A stretch of 64,000 bases of DNA. Origin: Akkermansia muciniphila. Its GTDB lineage: Bacteria > Verrucomicrobiota > Verrucomicrobiia > Verrucomicrobiales > V1-33. The position numbers were made by a program, and so were the translations under genes. Positions 26,495-35,865 of the stretch are shown here, piece after piece. The notes beneath the pieces were generated by a model. The model had not been told where the DNA came from. It was given only the letters and a program-made list of their open reading frames with translations, and made no database searches. The stretch is taken from contig CAMDJM010000003.1 of the NCBI GenBank assembly GCA_945900785.1, positions 38,903 to 102,902 of the forward strand, given 5' to 3'. Every line of letters begins with the position of its first letter. The first letter of the stretch is position 1.

Positions 26495-29400
26495 TCAGGC
26501 GTCGCGGGCAAGCAGGCTTTTGCTGCGGCCCTTTTTGACAGGTTCGGGTTCTTCCTCGCGGGTGAAGAGGGAGCGGACGTCTTCGAGGTCGAGGTTGCTG
26601 GCGAAACTTTCCTCTCCGAGCACGCCGGTGACGAGGGCTTGCTTTTGATATTGCAGGCGGCGGATCTTTTCCTCGACGGTGTTGGCGGAGAGGAGGCGAT
26701 AGGCGATCACGGGATTGGTCTGGCCGATGCGGTGGGTCCGGTCGATGGCCTGGCTTTCCACGGCGGGGTTCCACCAGGGGTCATACATGATGACGTAGCT
26801 GGCAGCGGTGAGGTTCAAGCCGCTGCCGCCCGCCTTGAGGCTGAGCAGGAACACGAGCGGTTCCTTGCTGGTCTGGAATTCGTGAACAACCGCCTGACGG
26901 TCTTTGGTCTGGCCGGTGAGCATGACGTAGGGCCGCTCTTCGGCATCAAGGCGGGCCTTGATGATGTCCAGCATGCTGGTGAACTGGGAGAAGACGAGGA
27001 CCTTGTGGTTGGCTTCCTTGAGCTGGTCCAGAAGATAGAACAAGGCGGTAAGCTTGGCGCTGGGGGTTTCGAGGTATTTGTCATCAATCAGGCCGGGGTG
27101 GCAGCAGATCTGGCGGAGGCGCATGAGCCCCTGGAGAATCACAAAGCTGTTTTTGCGCAGAGCGGCGTCGTTGTCGAGGCCGAGCAGGATGCGCTGCATG
27201 CGCTGCATTTCGGCGTTGTAGAGTTCTTCCTGCACTTCCTCCAGGGCGGAATACATGTCTTCCTCGGTGCGGCTGGGGAGGTCGAGGGCGACCTGGCCCT
27301 TGGTGCGGCGGAGCAGGAAGGGACGGAGGCGGGCTCCAAGACGGATTTGGGCACCGGTGTCCTTGCGGCGGTCGAAGCGGTCTTTGAAATATTTCCGGTT
27401 CCCCAGCACACCGGGCATGGCAAAGGCCATGAGGCTCCAAACATCAAGGAGGCGGTTTTCGATCGGTGTGCCGCTGAGCACGAGGCGATGGTCGGAAGTG
27501 AGTTCCCGGGCCGCGCGGGCGGCCATGCTGTCAGGGTTTTTGATCTGCTGGCCTTCGTCAAGCACGATGGTGAGCCAGTTGGTGGCCTTGAGCTTGTCCC
27601 CATTGACGCGGAGTTGGCTGTAGTTCAGCACCATCAGATCAATCTCAGTGCCCAGCTTGGTAACATCCAGTTCGGTTTTGTCACGCACGACCTGCACCCG
27701 GAGGGACGGCGCGAATTTGATGACTTCGCCGGCCCAGACATCGAGCACGGATTTTGGAGCCACCACGAGAACGGGATCCACCAGTTTGGGCGTGCCGCCA
27801 TTGGCCGCAGCCAGGGCGGCGGCTTCGGCCCGCTCCCGCAGCCAGAGAATCCAACAGATGCTCTGCGCGGTTTTACCGAGACCCATGTCATCGGCGAGGA
27901 TGCCGCCGAAGTTATTGGAGGCCAGATAGGCGAGGAAGTGGAAGCCTTCGATTTGATAGGGACGGAGTTCGAGCTGGAACCCGGCAGGCACCGGCGGACG
28001 GATCTTGAGCTTGAGCCGGGTGGCGCGGTCGCAGACGCGGTTCCAGGCTTCAGGGTCGAAGATTTCCTTGGCCCCAGGCTCGGCGAGCTGGAGGACGTGC
28101 ATGCGGTGGGCTTCGCCTGACAAGTCATAGACATCAAGGCCGAGCTGGTTCACGGCGGCTTCCTGTTCTTCGCTGAGAGTCATTTCCAGGCGCAGCCAGC
28201 CGCCATCCGGCATGCGGACAAAGCCGCCCCGGGCTTCCACGAGATCGCGGATCTGCTGGCGGGTGAGGTCCATGCCTTCCACTTCCACGAGGACTTTGAG
28301 GTCGAACCAGTCGATCTCGCCGGCTTCTGTAATTTCGAATTTAACCGAGGCTTTGACCGGATCGGCGCGGAGGGTTTTCAGGTCGCCATCGAGTTCGACC
28401 GCAACATTGGGCGGCAGGGCATCGAGCCATTTGACGAATTTGTCAGGAAAGGTTTTGGTAAGGCGGACTTTAAAGAAGCGGCCGGAGGCGTCCCAGCCGA
28501 GGCCAAGGTCCGCCAGCTGGCCAGGAACCGTATGGAGGGCGCGGCGGTCGAACCAGGGCAGGCGGCCATCTTCAAAACGGCGGGTTTCCTCAAGACGCCA
28601 GGTGTCCTTTTCCAACACCTCGCGGCGGTAAAGATCGTCGTCGCTGGCACTGATTTCCGCCTGCACCAGCTCGGAATCGGCGGAGGGGCCTTTTTTGGTC
28701 AGCTTGAGCTGGAAGAGCGGATTGAGGATGGCTTCCACCGCCCGCGCTTTCAGGGCTGGGGGCAGCTCGATGTCGAGGCGGCGCAGGAAGTCGACGCCCG
28801 TTTCGCTTTCCACGATTTCGCAGGGGAGATCGTAGCGGGGCATGGCCTCGCCGCTATCCATCCAGGGACGGGGCCCGCGGAAGACGGCTTCGTCAGAAAG
28901 ATAGAGATCGTGCGCGCCTGGGAGAACGGCCAGGCCATAGGGGATGGCTTCGCCATCGGACATGGTGAGCTGCAGGCCATAGCTCCGCTCGCCGGATGAA
29001 TCAGGGGCCGGGTCGGTGCAGGTCCAGTGCAGGGGCTCCGGGACATGGAAGAAGGGCTGCTCATCCAGAGTGACGAGACGTGACGCGAGAGCCTGCTGGC
29101 GGAGGAGCTGGCCGAGGAACTCGCGGGCGCGGCTGTCGTCCAGGCGCAGCACTGGCGCGGGTGCATCGCCGCTGCCCCAGTAGGCACACCATTGGCTGAA
29201 GAGGGACTCGGAGGTATCATCCAATAGCAACATGCCCTGGGCGAGGGTTTGGCGCAGGCGGGTGACTTCAAGTTCGCCATTCACCGTTTCATAGGTGCCG
29301 GAGCCGGGGGCACGCTGCTGGAGCTTGGCATCGCGGGTGGTGACGAGGAGGCGGAGTTCCAGTGGCCGGGGCGGCAGGACCGGGGCCATAATGACGCGGT

Positions 29401-30064
29401 CCAGGCGGGCCTGCCAGGTAGCCATTTCGCGTTCTTTTTCCCAGGCGCGCATTTGCTCCTTGGTGGCTTCCTTTTCCGTGATGACATCAAGAAAGGGCGG
29501 GTAGGTCAGCTTCTTTTTCTCAAAGGCGGCGGCGATATAGTTCCAGAACTGGAGGATATCCGCCGGGGGCTCGGGCCAGAGGGTGATAGGGTCGTAGCTT
29601 TCGACCGGCCACTTGGGGTTCAGCCGCACGAGGTCAGTGTCGTAGAGGGAGTGCTCCATGACAAAGCGCTTATAACGCTTTTCGAGTTTTTCCACAAAAA
29701 GGTCCTCCATGGGCAGCAGACTGCGGCCCAGTTTTTCCTCAATGAGTTCGAGCAATGAAGCATCGCCGACTTCGTTGGGAGAATCCGGGAGGAGTTCCCC
29801 GCGGGCGAGCCGCTCAATCATGACGGCCGCGATTACAGCGGGGTGCTGCTGCTCGGGGCCGCTCAGTTCCCACTCCCAGCCCAGGACTTCGCGCTTCAGG
29901 CGGACGCGGTAGACATCGCCGCCTTCTTCCACGCGGGCGCTGATGAAGGCGGGGCCGCCGAAGATTTGTTTGACGGCTCCAGCGCTGCGGAGGCGCTCCG
30001 CTTCGGCGATGATAGGTTCGGAAAACCGGGAGAGAAAAGCCTGCGTGACGCGGTCGGGTTCCAT
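26495..30064 (-). CDS. SNF2-family ATPase with a SWIM-less N-terminus
   Basis: A 1189-residue protein. Helicase motifs are clear: GGILADDMGLGKTAQS (Walker A, residue ~720), LDEGQQIKN (Walker B), LSGTPIENRLLDVW, and at the end YDPWWNPAVESQAIDRTHRI. The upstream ~700 residues are typical of SNF2 proteins with a degenerate zinc-finger region. The N-terminal segment (~1-90: GAVKQIFGGPAFISARVEE) has the outline of a SWIM domain without its cysteines. The function is probably ATP-driven remodelling of protein-DNA complexes; the target is unknown. A paralog lies at 32672-35833. The start is not supported by a good ribosome-binding site, and a longer frame exists. Confidence 0.85.
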   Translation of the reverse strand: MEPDRVTQAFLSRFSEPIIAEAERLRSAGAVKQIFGGPAFISARVEEGGDVYRVRLKREVLGWEWELSGPEQQHPAVIAAVMIERLARGELLPDSPNEVGDASLLELIEEKLGRSLLPMEDLFVEKLEKRYKRFVMEHSLYDTDLVRLNPKWPVESYDPITLWPEPPADILQFWNYIAAAFEKKKLTYPPFLDVITEKEATKEQMRAWEKEREMATWQARLDRVIMAPVLPPRPLELRLLVTTRDAKLQQRAPGSGTYETVNGELEVTRLRQTLAQGMLLLDDTSESLFSQWCAYWGSGDAPAPVLRLDDSRAREFLGQLLRQQALASRLVTLDEQPFFHVPEPLHWTCTDPAPDSSGERSYGLQLTMSDGEAIPYGLAVLPGAHDLYLSDEAVFRGPRPWMDSGEAMPRYDLPCEIVESETGVDFLRRLDIELPPALKARAVEAILNPLFQLKLTKKGPSADSELVQAEISASDDDLYRREVLEKDTWRLEETRRFEDGRLPWFDRRALHTVPGQLADLGLGWDASGRFFKVRLTKTFPDKFVKWLDALPPNVAVELDGDLKTLRADPVKASVKFEITEAGEIDWFDLKVLVEVEGMDLTRQQIRDLVEARGGFVRMPDGGWLRLEMTLSEEQEAAVNQLGLDVYDLSGEAHRMHVLQLAEPGAKEIFDPEAWNRVCDRATRLKLKIRPPVPAGFQLELRPYQIEGFHFLAYLASNNFGGILADDMGLGKTAQSICWILWLRERAEAAALAAANGGTPKLVDPVLVVAPKSVLDVWAGEVIKFAPSLRVQVVRDKTELDVTKLGTEIDLMVLNYSQLRVNGDKLKATNWLTIVLDEGQQIKNPDSMAARAARELTSDHRLVLSGTPIENRLLDVWSLMAFAMPGVLGNRKYFKDRFDRRKDTGAQIRLGARLRPFLLRRTKGQVALDLPSRTEEDMYSALEEVQEELYNAEMQRMQRILLGLDNDAALRKNSFVILQGLMRLRQICCHPGLIDDKYLETPSAKLTALFYLLDQLKEANHKVLVFSQFTSMLDIIKARLDAEERPYVMLTGQTKDRQAVVHEFQTSKEPLVFLLSLKAGGSGLNLTAASYVIMYDPWWNPAVESQAIDRTHRIGQTNPVIAYRLLSANTVEEKIRRLQYQKQALVTGVLGEESFASNLDLEDVRSLFTREEEPEPVKKGRSKSLLARDA

Positions 30065-30339
30065 GGAAAAAAAGGGGGGAGTCTGAAAAAAGGGCCGGAT
30101 TGGGAGCGCGTAAGCTATCACGCGGGATCGGCGTCGCGCAATTCGTAATGCGCAAAGTCCTGAACAGATTTTCAGCTTGCCAAAGGCAGGGGGAAATGGC
30201 AGGCGCGCGGCTTTCCGATGGGGAGGAGGAGACCACCCGCACCAGCACCGCCGCGCAGCCCGGAAAAGACGCGCCACCCGCAGCAGGAACCTGCATTGCC
30301 GCTCGACTCCCCGGGAATCAGTGCAACAGAAGCAGGCTG

Positions 30340-32391
30340 ATGACAGATTCACGATTGGATTTCCGGATCGAGGCGGTGGCGGCGGGTTCGCGGGCGCGGG
30401 CTGCCCGCTTCCGCACCCTGCACAATGAGGTGCTGACACCGCTCTTCATGCCGGTGGGCACCCAGGCCACGGTGAAGGCCCAAATGCCGGAAGCGCTGGA
30501 GGAAAGCGGCTCACAGATCCTGCTCGCCAATACCTATCACCTCCTGCTGCGCCCGGGACCGGAGGTCTTTGAACGCCTTGGCGGGATCCATGGCTTTATG
30601 AGATGGAACCGCTCCGTCCTGACAGACTCCGGGGGATTCCAGATTTTCTCCCTGCCCCACTCGCGCTCCATGAGTGAGGAAGGCGCAGTTTTTGCCAGCT
30701 ATGTGGATGGAAAGACCATCCTGCTCAGCCCGGAGCGCAGCATCCTCACGCAGCGCAGCATTGGCAGCGATATCATGATGGTGCTGGACCAGTGCATCCC
30801 CTCCACGGCGGACCGGCGCAGTGCCCGCGCGGCGCTCGGGATCACGCAACGCTGGGCCCAGCGTAGCCTGGCGGCCCGGGGCGATTCCCCGCAGTCTCTC
30901 TTTGCCATCGTGCAGGGCGCACTCTATCAGGATCTGCGGCAGGAAAGCGCCGCCGGCCTGGTGCCCCTGCCCTTTGATGGATTTGCCATCGGCGGCCTCG
31001 CGGTGGGTGAGGAAAAAACGGAGCGGGAAGACACCTGTGAATTCACCGCAGGACTGCTGCCCCCTGACAAACCCCGCTATCTGATGGGAGTGGGCACGCC
31101 GCTCGACATTCTGGAAGCGGTGCACCGCGGGGTGGACATGTTCGACTGCATCATTCCCACCCAGGTGGCGAAGCGTGGCACCCTGTTCACCTCGCGCGGG
31201 GTCATCCAACTGCGCCGCAGCGTTTACAAATTCCAGGACACTCCGGCGGACCCCGCCTGCGCCTGCCCGGTCTGCCACAAATACAGCCGGGCCTACCTGC
31301 ACCACCTCACCAAAACCCAGGAAGCCCTGGGATGGCAGCTCATGGGCCAGCATAACATTTGGTTTTACCACCGGATGATGGATGAAATGCGCGCCGCCAT
31401 TTTTTCAGGAACCTTCCTGGACTACTACCGGGAGAAGCGTCAAATCCTGGATATCGAGGACATCGACTTCCCCACCCCGGCTGCCGCCCGCCCTGCCCCG
31501 CCCCGCCCGCTGGTGCTGGGAGCGTATGAGGTGCATACGGCCATGGAAGGCTTTTCCAGCATCCGTCACATGGCCTCCGGCGAGATCATGCACTCGCGCA
31601 CCCCGCCCATGGTGGAAGCCCAGGCGCTTTATGTCGATCAGGCCCATCTGTCAGAACGCGCCCGCCTGCTGCCCGGGGAATCGCCGGAAACCGCTGCCCC
31701 TCTGGTGATCTGGGACGTGGGTCTGGGAGCCGCGGCCAATGCCATGGCCGCCCTCCTGACCTACGAAGCCCAGGCGGCCACCGGCCCGGTGCGCGGGCTT
31801 CAGATCATCAGTTTTGAAAACGATCTGGATCCCCTGCGCCTCGCCCTGCGCCACAAGAAACGCTTCCCCTATCTGGAGCATGGCGCGGCAGATGCCCTGG
31901 CCATCCGGGGGGCCTGGCACTCCCGGCGGTTTCCCCGGCTCTCCTGGCGGCTGATCCGCGGGGACTTCGACGACACCCTGACCCAAGCTCCGGCCCTGCC
32001 GGACTTCATCTTCTACGACCTCTGGTCCGGGCGCACCCAAGGCGGTGCGTGGAGTGTGGCGGCCTTCCGCCGGCTCCTTGACATTTGCCAGAGCAAGCCC
32101 TGCGCCCTCTTCACCTACACCACCTCCACCGCCGCCCGCGTCGCCATGCTGGCGGGCGGCTGGCACCTCGCGCGCGGAGCCGCCGCAGGAGTGAAGGCGG
32201 AGACCACCATCGCCATGACGCCCTCCGCCGCCCCCGGCCCCTGGCCCCCCCTCGGCACCGCCTGGCTGGGCAAATGGGAACGCTCCCATGTGCAATTTCC
32301 CGACGACCTGCCCCTGGCCGAGCAGGCGGCATTCGCCACCCGGATCCGGGAGCATCCGCAATTCCGCCCACAGGAAACCGGAACCCGCTGA
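30340..32391 (+). CDS. tgt: Tgt (tRNA-guanine transglycosylase) fused to an MnmC-like methyltransferase
   Basis: A 683-residue protein with two parts. Residues 1-~385 are Tgt: MPVGTQATVKAQ, the active-site region LTDSGGFQIFSL, VGTPLDILEAVHRGVDMFDC, and the zinc site CACPVCHKYSRAYLHHL. Residues ~395-683 match the MnmC-type (DUF752) methyltransferase: a SAM-binding WDVGLGAAANAMAALLTYEA, FENDLDPLRLALRHKKRFP, and a later DFIFYDLWSG. Tgt puts a queuine precursor at G34; MnmC completes the mnm5 modification of U34. A usual Tgt segment (PTRNARNG) is PTQVAKRG here. It starts at ATG 30340 with no strong ribosome-binding site. Confidence 0.85.
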   Translation: MTDSRLDFRIEAVAAGSRARAARFRTLHNEVLTPLFMPVGTQATVKAQMPEALEESGSQILLANTYHLLLRPGPEVFERLGGIHGFMRWNRSVLTDSGGFQIFSLPHSRSMSEEGAVFASYVDGKTILLSPERSILTQRSIGSDIMMVLDQCIPSTADRRSARAALGITQRWAQRSLAARGDSPQSLFAIVQGALYQDLRQESAAGLVPLPFDGFAIGGLAVGEEKTEREDTCEFTAGLLPPDKPRYLMGVGTPLDILEAVHRGVDMFDCIIPTQVAKRGTLFTSRGVIQLRRSVYKFQDTPADPACACPVCHKYSRAYLHHLTKTQEALGWQLMGQHNIWFYHRMMDEMRAAIFSGTFLDYYREKRQILDIEDIDFPTPAAARPAPPRPLVLGAYEVHTAMEGFSSIRHMASGEIMHSRTPPMVEAQALYVDQAHLSERARLLPGESPETAAPLVIWDVGLGAAANAMAALLTYEAQAATGPVRGLQIISFENDLDPLRLALRHKKRFPYLEHGAADALAIRGAWHSRRFPRLSWRLIRGDFDDTLTQAPALPDFIFYDLWSGRTQGGAWSVAAFRRLLDICQSKPCALFTYTTSTAARVAMLAGGWHLARGAAAGVKAETTIAMTPSAAPGPWPPLGTAWLGKWERSHVQFPDDLPLAEQAAFATRIREHPQFRPQETGTR

Positions 32392-32405
32392 ATCAGGCCA
32401 CGTGA

Positions 32406-32477
32406 TCGGGCTGGCGGGATTCGAACCCACGGTCTTCGTTCCGAACGAGGCGCGCTACCAAACTGCGCTACAGCCCG
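32406..32477 (-). tRNA. tRNA-Pro(CGG)
   Basis: A 72-nt cloverleaf on the minus strand. The acceptor stem CGGGCTG/CAGCCCG is 7 bp, the D stem GCGC/GCGC flanks AGTTTGGTA, and the anticodon loop is TTCGGAA with anticodon CGG. The T arm is GTGGG-TTCGAAT-CCCGC and the discriminator base is A. The anticodon stem CCTCG/CGAAG has one mismatch, the variable region is only three bases, and CCA is not encoded. It should read CCG codons. Confidence 0.9.
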
Positions 32478-32671
32478 CAATTTCCTGGGTAAAGCGCCTG
32501 CGGGTCCTGCCAGTGGGCACCCTGGATGAGTCAAAAATCGCCAACGCTTTTGTCAAAACCCACTCCCAGGCTGAAGTCTACCGCCTCGAAGCCATGGAAA
32601 AAGTCTTCGGTCCCCTCGAAGGCGAATACAGCGCCTTGCATCCGATCCCACCCGCAGGCATGAGCGGGATC

Positions 32672-35600
32672 ATGGAAATCACCGACGCATGGCTCATGGA
32701 GATGGGCGGATGGCAGGAAATGAAACGCGCCCGGGCTCTCTACGCTGCGGGGACGGTGCTCCATGCCACGTTTGATGGCACCCGCCTCACCGGCACTGTG
32801 CGGGATGCCGGGAAAGACCTCGCCACCGGCCTGCTCCTCCGCAGCCGCAGCGACATGGACAATCTCTGCACCTGCTTCCAGGCCAAGCGCCACGGCACCC
32901 TCTGCGCCCACGCCCTCGCCGTCGGCACCGCCTGGGTCCACCGGCAAGAAAAACAACCCAGCGCGCCAGGAGCCGCCCCCCCCAGCTCCGACATCCCGGC
33001 CCGCCCCACCGGCCCACCGCGTATCCAACCCGCCACCGCCCCCGGCCCGCTGGAGTTTTGCTTTCCTCCCAGCTTTTTTACCGCCCTCCAGCGTCAAAAA
33101 CTCGGCATCACCGTCCGCCCAGCGGATCCAACACATCAGTCCAGTCAATCCGGTCAGCCCACTCAGTCCATTCAGCCAATTCACCCCACCGCCGCCGACC
33201 GCCCCCTGCTCCTCTGGCTAGGCTCCCTTCAGCAAAAAACCGTTCCCCCGCACCTCTCTCTCTCCGGTGCTCCGCAGGTCACCGCCGCCCTCGCCGCCTT
33301 GTCCGGACACCCCCGCCTTTATCTCCAGGACGGCTCCAAAAAAACCGCCCTAATTCTTCCACGGGACCCCGCACTGCTCCCCCTCGTCATCACCACCGCC
33401 AGCCCCGGAAACGTCAGGCTGGCGCTCCGCCTGCCCTCCCTCAAAACTCAAACCGCCCTGCCCACCAGTTTCCGCGAAACCGGCTGGCTCTTCGATCCTG
33501 ACACTGCCACCCTCCAGGCCCTCACCCTCCCGGAGCCCTTCTTCGAACTCCTCAAGACCCTCCCCCCCGGCCGCCTGCCCGACAAACCCCGGCGCTGGCT
33601 CGCCACCCATCTCGCCGACCTCCAAAACCACTTCTCCCTCGACGCCGAAGCCTCCTCCCCCGACGCCCTCACTTTCCGTCTCCTGCCGGATCTCCCCCAT
33701 TTCGAACTCCACCTCGAAGGCTCCCTCGAAAAACTCACCGCCCGCCTCCGCACCCGCTACCAGGGCGGCCCGGAACCCTTCCCCCCCGGCCTCGCGGACG
33801 TGTCAGGATTCCCCCTCGAATCCCCCGCCGATCCCTCCCTTTTCCGCACCCGCCACCGCCCCGCCGAAGCCGCCGCCATCCGCCGCCTCACCGCCTGTGG
33901 CTTCGATCCGGGCCCCACGCCCGCCAGCGATTGGACCCTCACCCGCGAAAATGCCATCCTGCAATTTTTCGCCGGCGAACTCGAGCGCCTCAAAGCCGAA
34001 TGGAGCGTCACCCTCGGCACCCGCTTCACTGCCGCCACCGCCAAAGTCGAGCGCCTCGCCCCCCGCTGGACCGCAGTCCCCGGCACCGCGCCCACCCCGC
34101 GCTCCGGCACGCCTAACGACTGGCTGAACTTCGATCTCGGCTTCACCTCCACCCGCGGCACCACCCTCGACCGCCTCGAAATCGCCCGACTCCTCGCCAC
34201 CGGCACCGGCCATAAAAAACTCCCGGACGGCCGCATCGCCGTCGTCTCTCTGGTCGATGCCATCGACCTCAACGAAGTCCTCCGGGACGTCTCCCCTGAC
34301 CAATCCGGCGGAGCCTTCCGCGTCCGCCGCAGCCAGCAGGGCTACCTTGAACAAACCTTCGGCCAGCCCCTCACAGAACGCCCCGCCACCCCCGCCTGGC
34401 CGATCGAAACCAGCGTCCCCCCTGCCCTCCTCGCCACCCTCCGCGACTACCAGAAAACCGGCGTCACCTGGCTGCTTGATCACGCCGCCGCCGGCCACGG
34501 CGGCATCCTCGCCGACGAAATGGGTCTCGGCAAAACCCTGCAATCCCTCAGCCTCCTCACCGCCCTGCGCCGCCAGTGGCCGGACCGCCCTTCCCTCGTC
34601 GTCTGTCCGAAATCCCTCCTCGCCAACTGGCGCGCCGAAGCCGCCCGCTTCACCCCGGAACTCACCTGCCTCACCCTCGAAGGAGCCCGCCGCAAAAAAG
34701 ACTTCGCCGCCATCCCCGGCACCGCCCTCATCATCACCTCCTATCAACTCCTCGCCCGCGACCTCGCGGAGCACCGCAACATCGAATACGGCGCAGTCAT
34801 CCTCGACGAAGCCGGCTTCATCCGCAATCCTGACACCCAGGCCGCCTCGGCCGCCCGCGCCCTCAACGCCCGCGTCCGCTTCGCCCTCACCGGCACCCCG
34901 ATCGAAAACGGCATCCGCGACTTGTGGTCCCTCACCGAATTCGCCGTCCCCGGCTACCTCGGCCCGCGCAAGGAATTTGCGGAGCGTTACGAGACGCCGC
35001 TAACCTCCGGCGGCAACGCCCCGCTCATGGCCCGCCTGCGCCGCCGCATGGCTCCTTACATCCTGCGCCGCCTCAAACAGGACGTCGCCAAAGACCTCCC
35101 CGCCAAAATCATCCAGGTCCAGCCCTGCGCCCTCACCTCCCTCCAGCAGGAACTCTACGCCGGCCTGATGCGCGAAGGCGCGGCCAAAGTCCTCGACGCT
35201 GAAAACGCCAAGCAGCAGGGCCAGGCCCGGATGCATTTGCTAACTACCCTGCTGCGCCTCCGCCAGACCTGTTGCGACCCCCGCCTCCTCAAGCTCGAAC
35301 TCCCCCAACAACCTCCCGCCGACCTGTCAGGAAAAATCGAAGCCCTCGCCAGCCTCCTCGAGGAAATCCGGGAAGGCGGCCACTCCGTCATCATCTTCAG
35401 CGCCTTCGCCAGCATGCTCCGCCTTCTCCAGGAAACCGTCTGTGCCGCCGGCCTTGGCTATTGCCACATCGACGGCTCCACCACCGACCGCGCCGCCCAG
35501 GTCCAGGCGTTCCAGACCGATCCTGACAAACGCGTCTTCCTCATCAGCCTCAAAGCCGGCGGCTATGGCCTCAACCTCACCAAAGCCGACACCGTGATCC

Positions 35601-35833
35601 ACTTTGACCCCTGGTGGAACCCCGCCGTCGAAGCCCAGGCCACCGACCGCGCCCACCGGATCGGCCAGGAACGCCCCGTCACCGTTTACAAACTCATCAC
35701 CACCGGCACCGTCGAAGAAAAAATTCTCAAACTCCAGGAAAAGAAGCGCAACCTTATGGACGCCGCCCTCGACGACGACGCCCCCCTCATGGAAGGCCTC
35801 ACCGACGAAGACCTCCGCAGCCTCCTGACTTGA
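32672..35833 (+). CDS. SWIM-domain SNF2-family ATPase
   Basis: A 1053-residue protein. The N-terminal SWIM zinc finger is intact, with CTCFQAKRHGTLCAHALAVG at ~66-85 (CxC...CxH). A variable region and SNF2 helicase domains follow: GGILADEMGLGKTLQSLSLL (~610), LDEAGFIRNPDTQAA, LTGTPIENGIRDLW, and at ~980 FDPWWNPAVEAQATDRAHRI. It is a paralog of the gene at 26495-30064, and both end with a similar LRSLLT/VRSLFT tail. It likely translocates on DNA; the partner is unknown. I start at ATG 32672, preceded by GAGCGGGATC; upstream ATGs at 32594 and 32660 are alternatives. The frame is open through the tRNA-Pro gene, which is fortuitous. Confidence 0.85.
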   Translation: MEITDAWLMEMGGWQEMKRARALYAAGTVLHATFDGTRLTGTVRDAGKDLATGLLLRSRSDMDNLCTCFQAKRHGTLCAHALAVGTAWVHRQEKQPSAPGAAPPSSDIPARPTGPPRIQPATAPGPLEFCFPPSFFTALQRQKLGITVRPADPTHQSSQSGQPTQSIQPIHPTAADRPLLLWLGSLQQKTVPPHLSLSGAPQVTAALAALSGHPRLYLQDGSKKTALILPRDPALLPLVITTASPGNVRLALRLPSLKTQTALPTSFRETGWLFDPDTATLQALTLPEPFFELLKTLPPGRLPDKPRRWLATHLADLQNHFSLDAEASSPDALTFRLLPDLPHFELHLEGSLEKLTARLRTRYQGGPEPFPPGLADVSGFPLESPADPSLFRTRHRPAEAAAIRRLTACGFDPGPTPASDWTLTRENAILQFFAGELERLKAEWSVTLGTRFTAATAKVERLAPRWTAVPGTAPTPRSGTPNDWLNFDLGFTSTRGTTLDRLEIARLLATGTGHKKLPDGRIAVVSLVDAIDLNEVLRDVSPDQSGGAFRVRRSQQGYLEQTFGQPLTERPATPAWPIETSVPPALLATLRDYQKTGVTWLLDHAAAGHGGILADEMGLGKTLQSLSLLTALRRQWPDRPSLVVCPKSLLANWRAEAARFTPELTCLTLEGARRKKDFAAIPGTALIITSYQLLARDLAEHRNIEYGAVILDEAGFIRNPDTQAASAARALNARVRFALTGTPIENGIRDLWSLTEFAVPGYLGPRKEFAERYETPLTSGGNAPLMARLRRRMAPYILRRLKQDVAKDLPAKIIQVQPCALTSLQQELYAGLMREGAAKVLDAENAKQQGQARMHLLTTLLRLRQTCCDPRLLKLELPQQPPADLSGKIEALASLLEEIREGGHSVIIFSAFASMLRLLQETVCAAGLGYCHIDGSTTDRAAQVQAFQTDPDKRVFLISLKAGGYGLNLTKADTVIHFDPWWNPAVEAQATDRAHRIGQERPVTVYKLITTGTVEEKILKLQEKKRNLMDAALDDDAPLMEGLTDEDLRSLLT

Positions 35834-35865
35834 AACTCAACCTTGGCGATACCTTCTTTTCCCAT

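Noticed and set aside
26639..28120. Long plus-strand frame opposite the SNF2 gene.
   Set aside because: Antisense shadow of a high-GC gene with no family motif; the minus strand carries complete helicase motifs.
32288..32671. N-terminal extension of the SWIM-SNF2 frame upstream of 32672.
   Set aside because: It overlaps the tRNA-Pro gene and the end of tgt; the SWIM domain begins after the chosen start.
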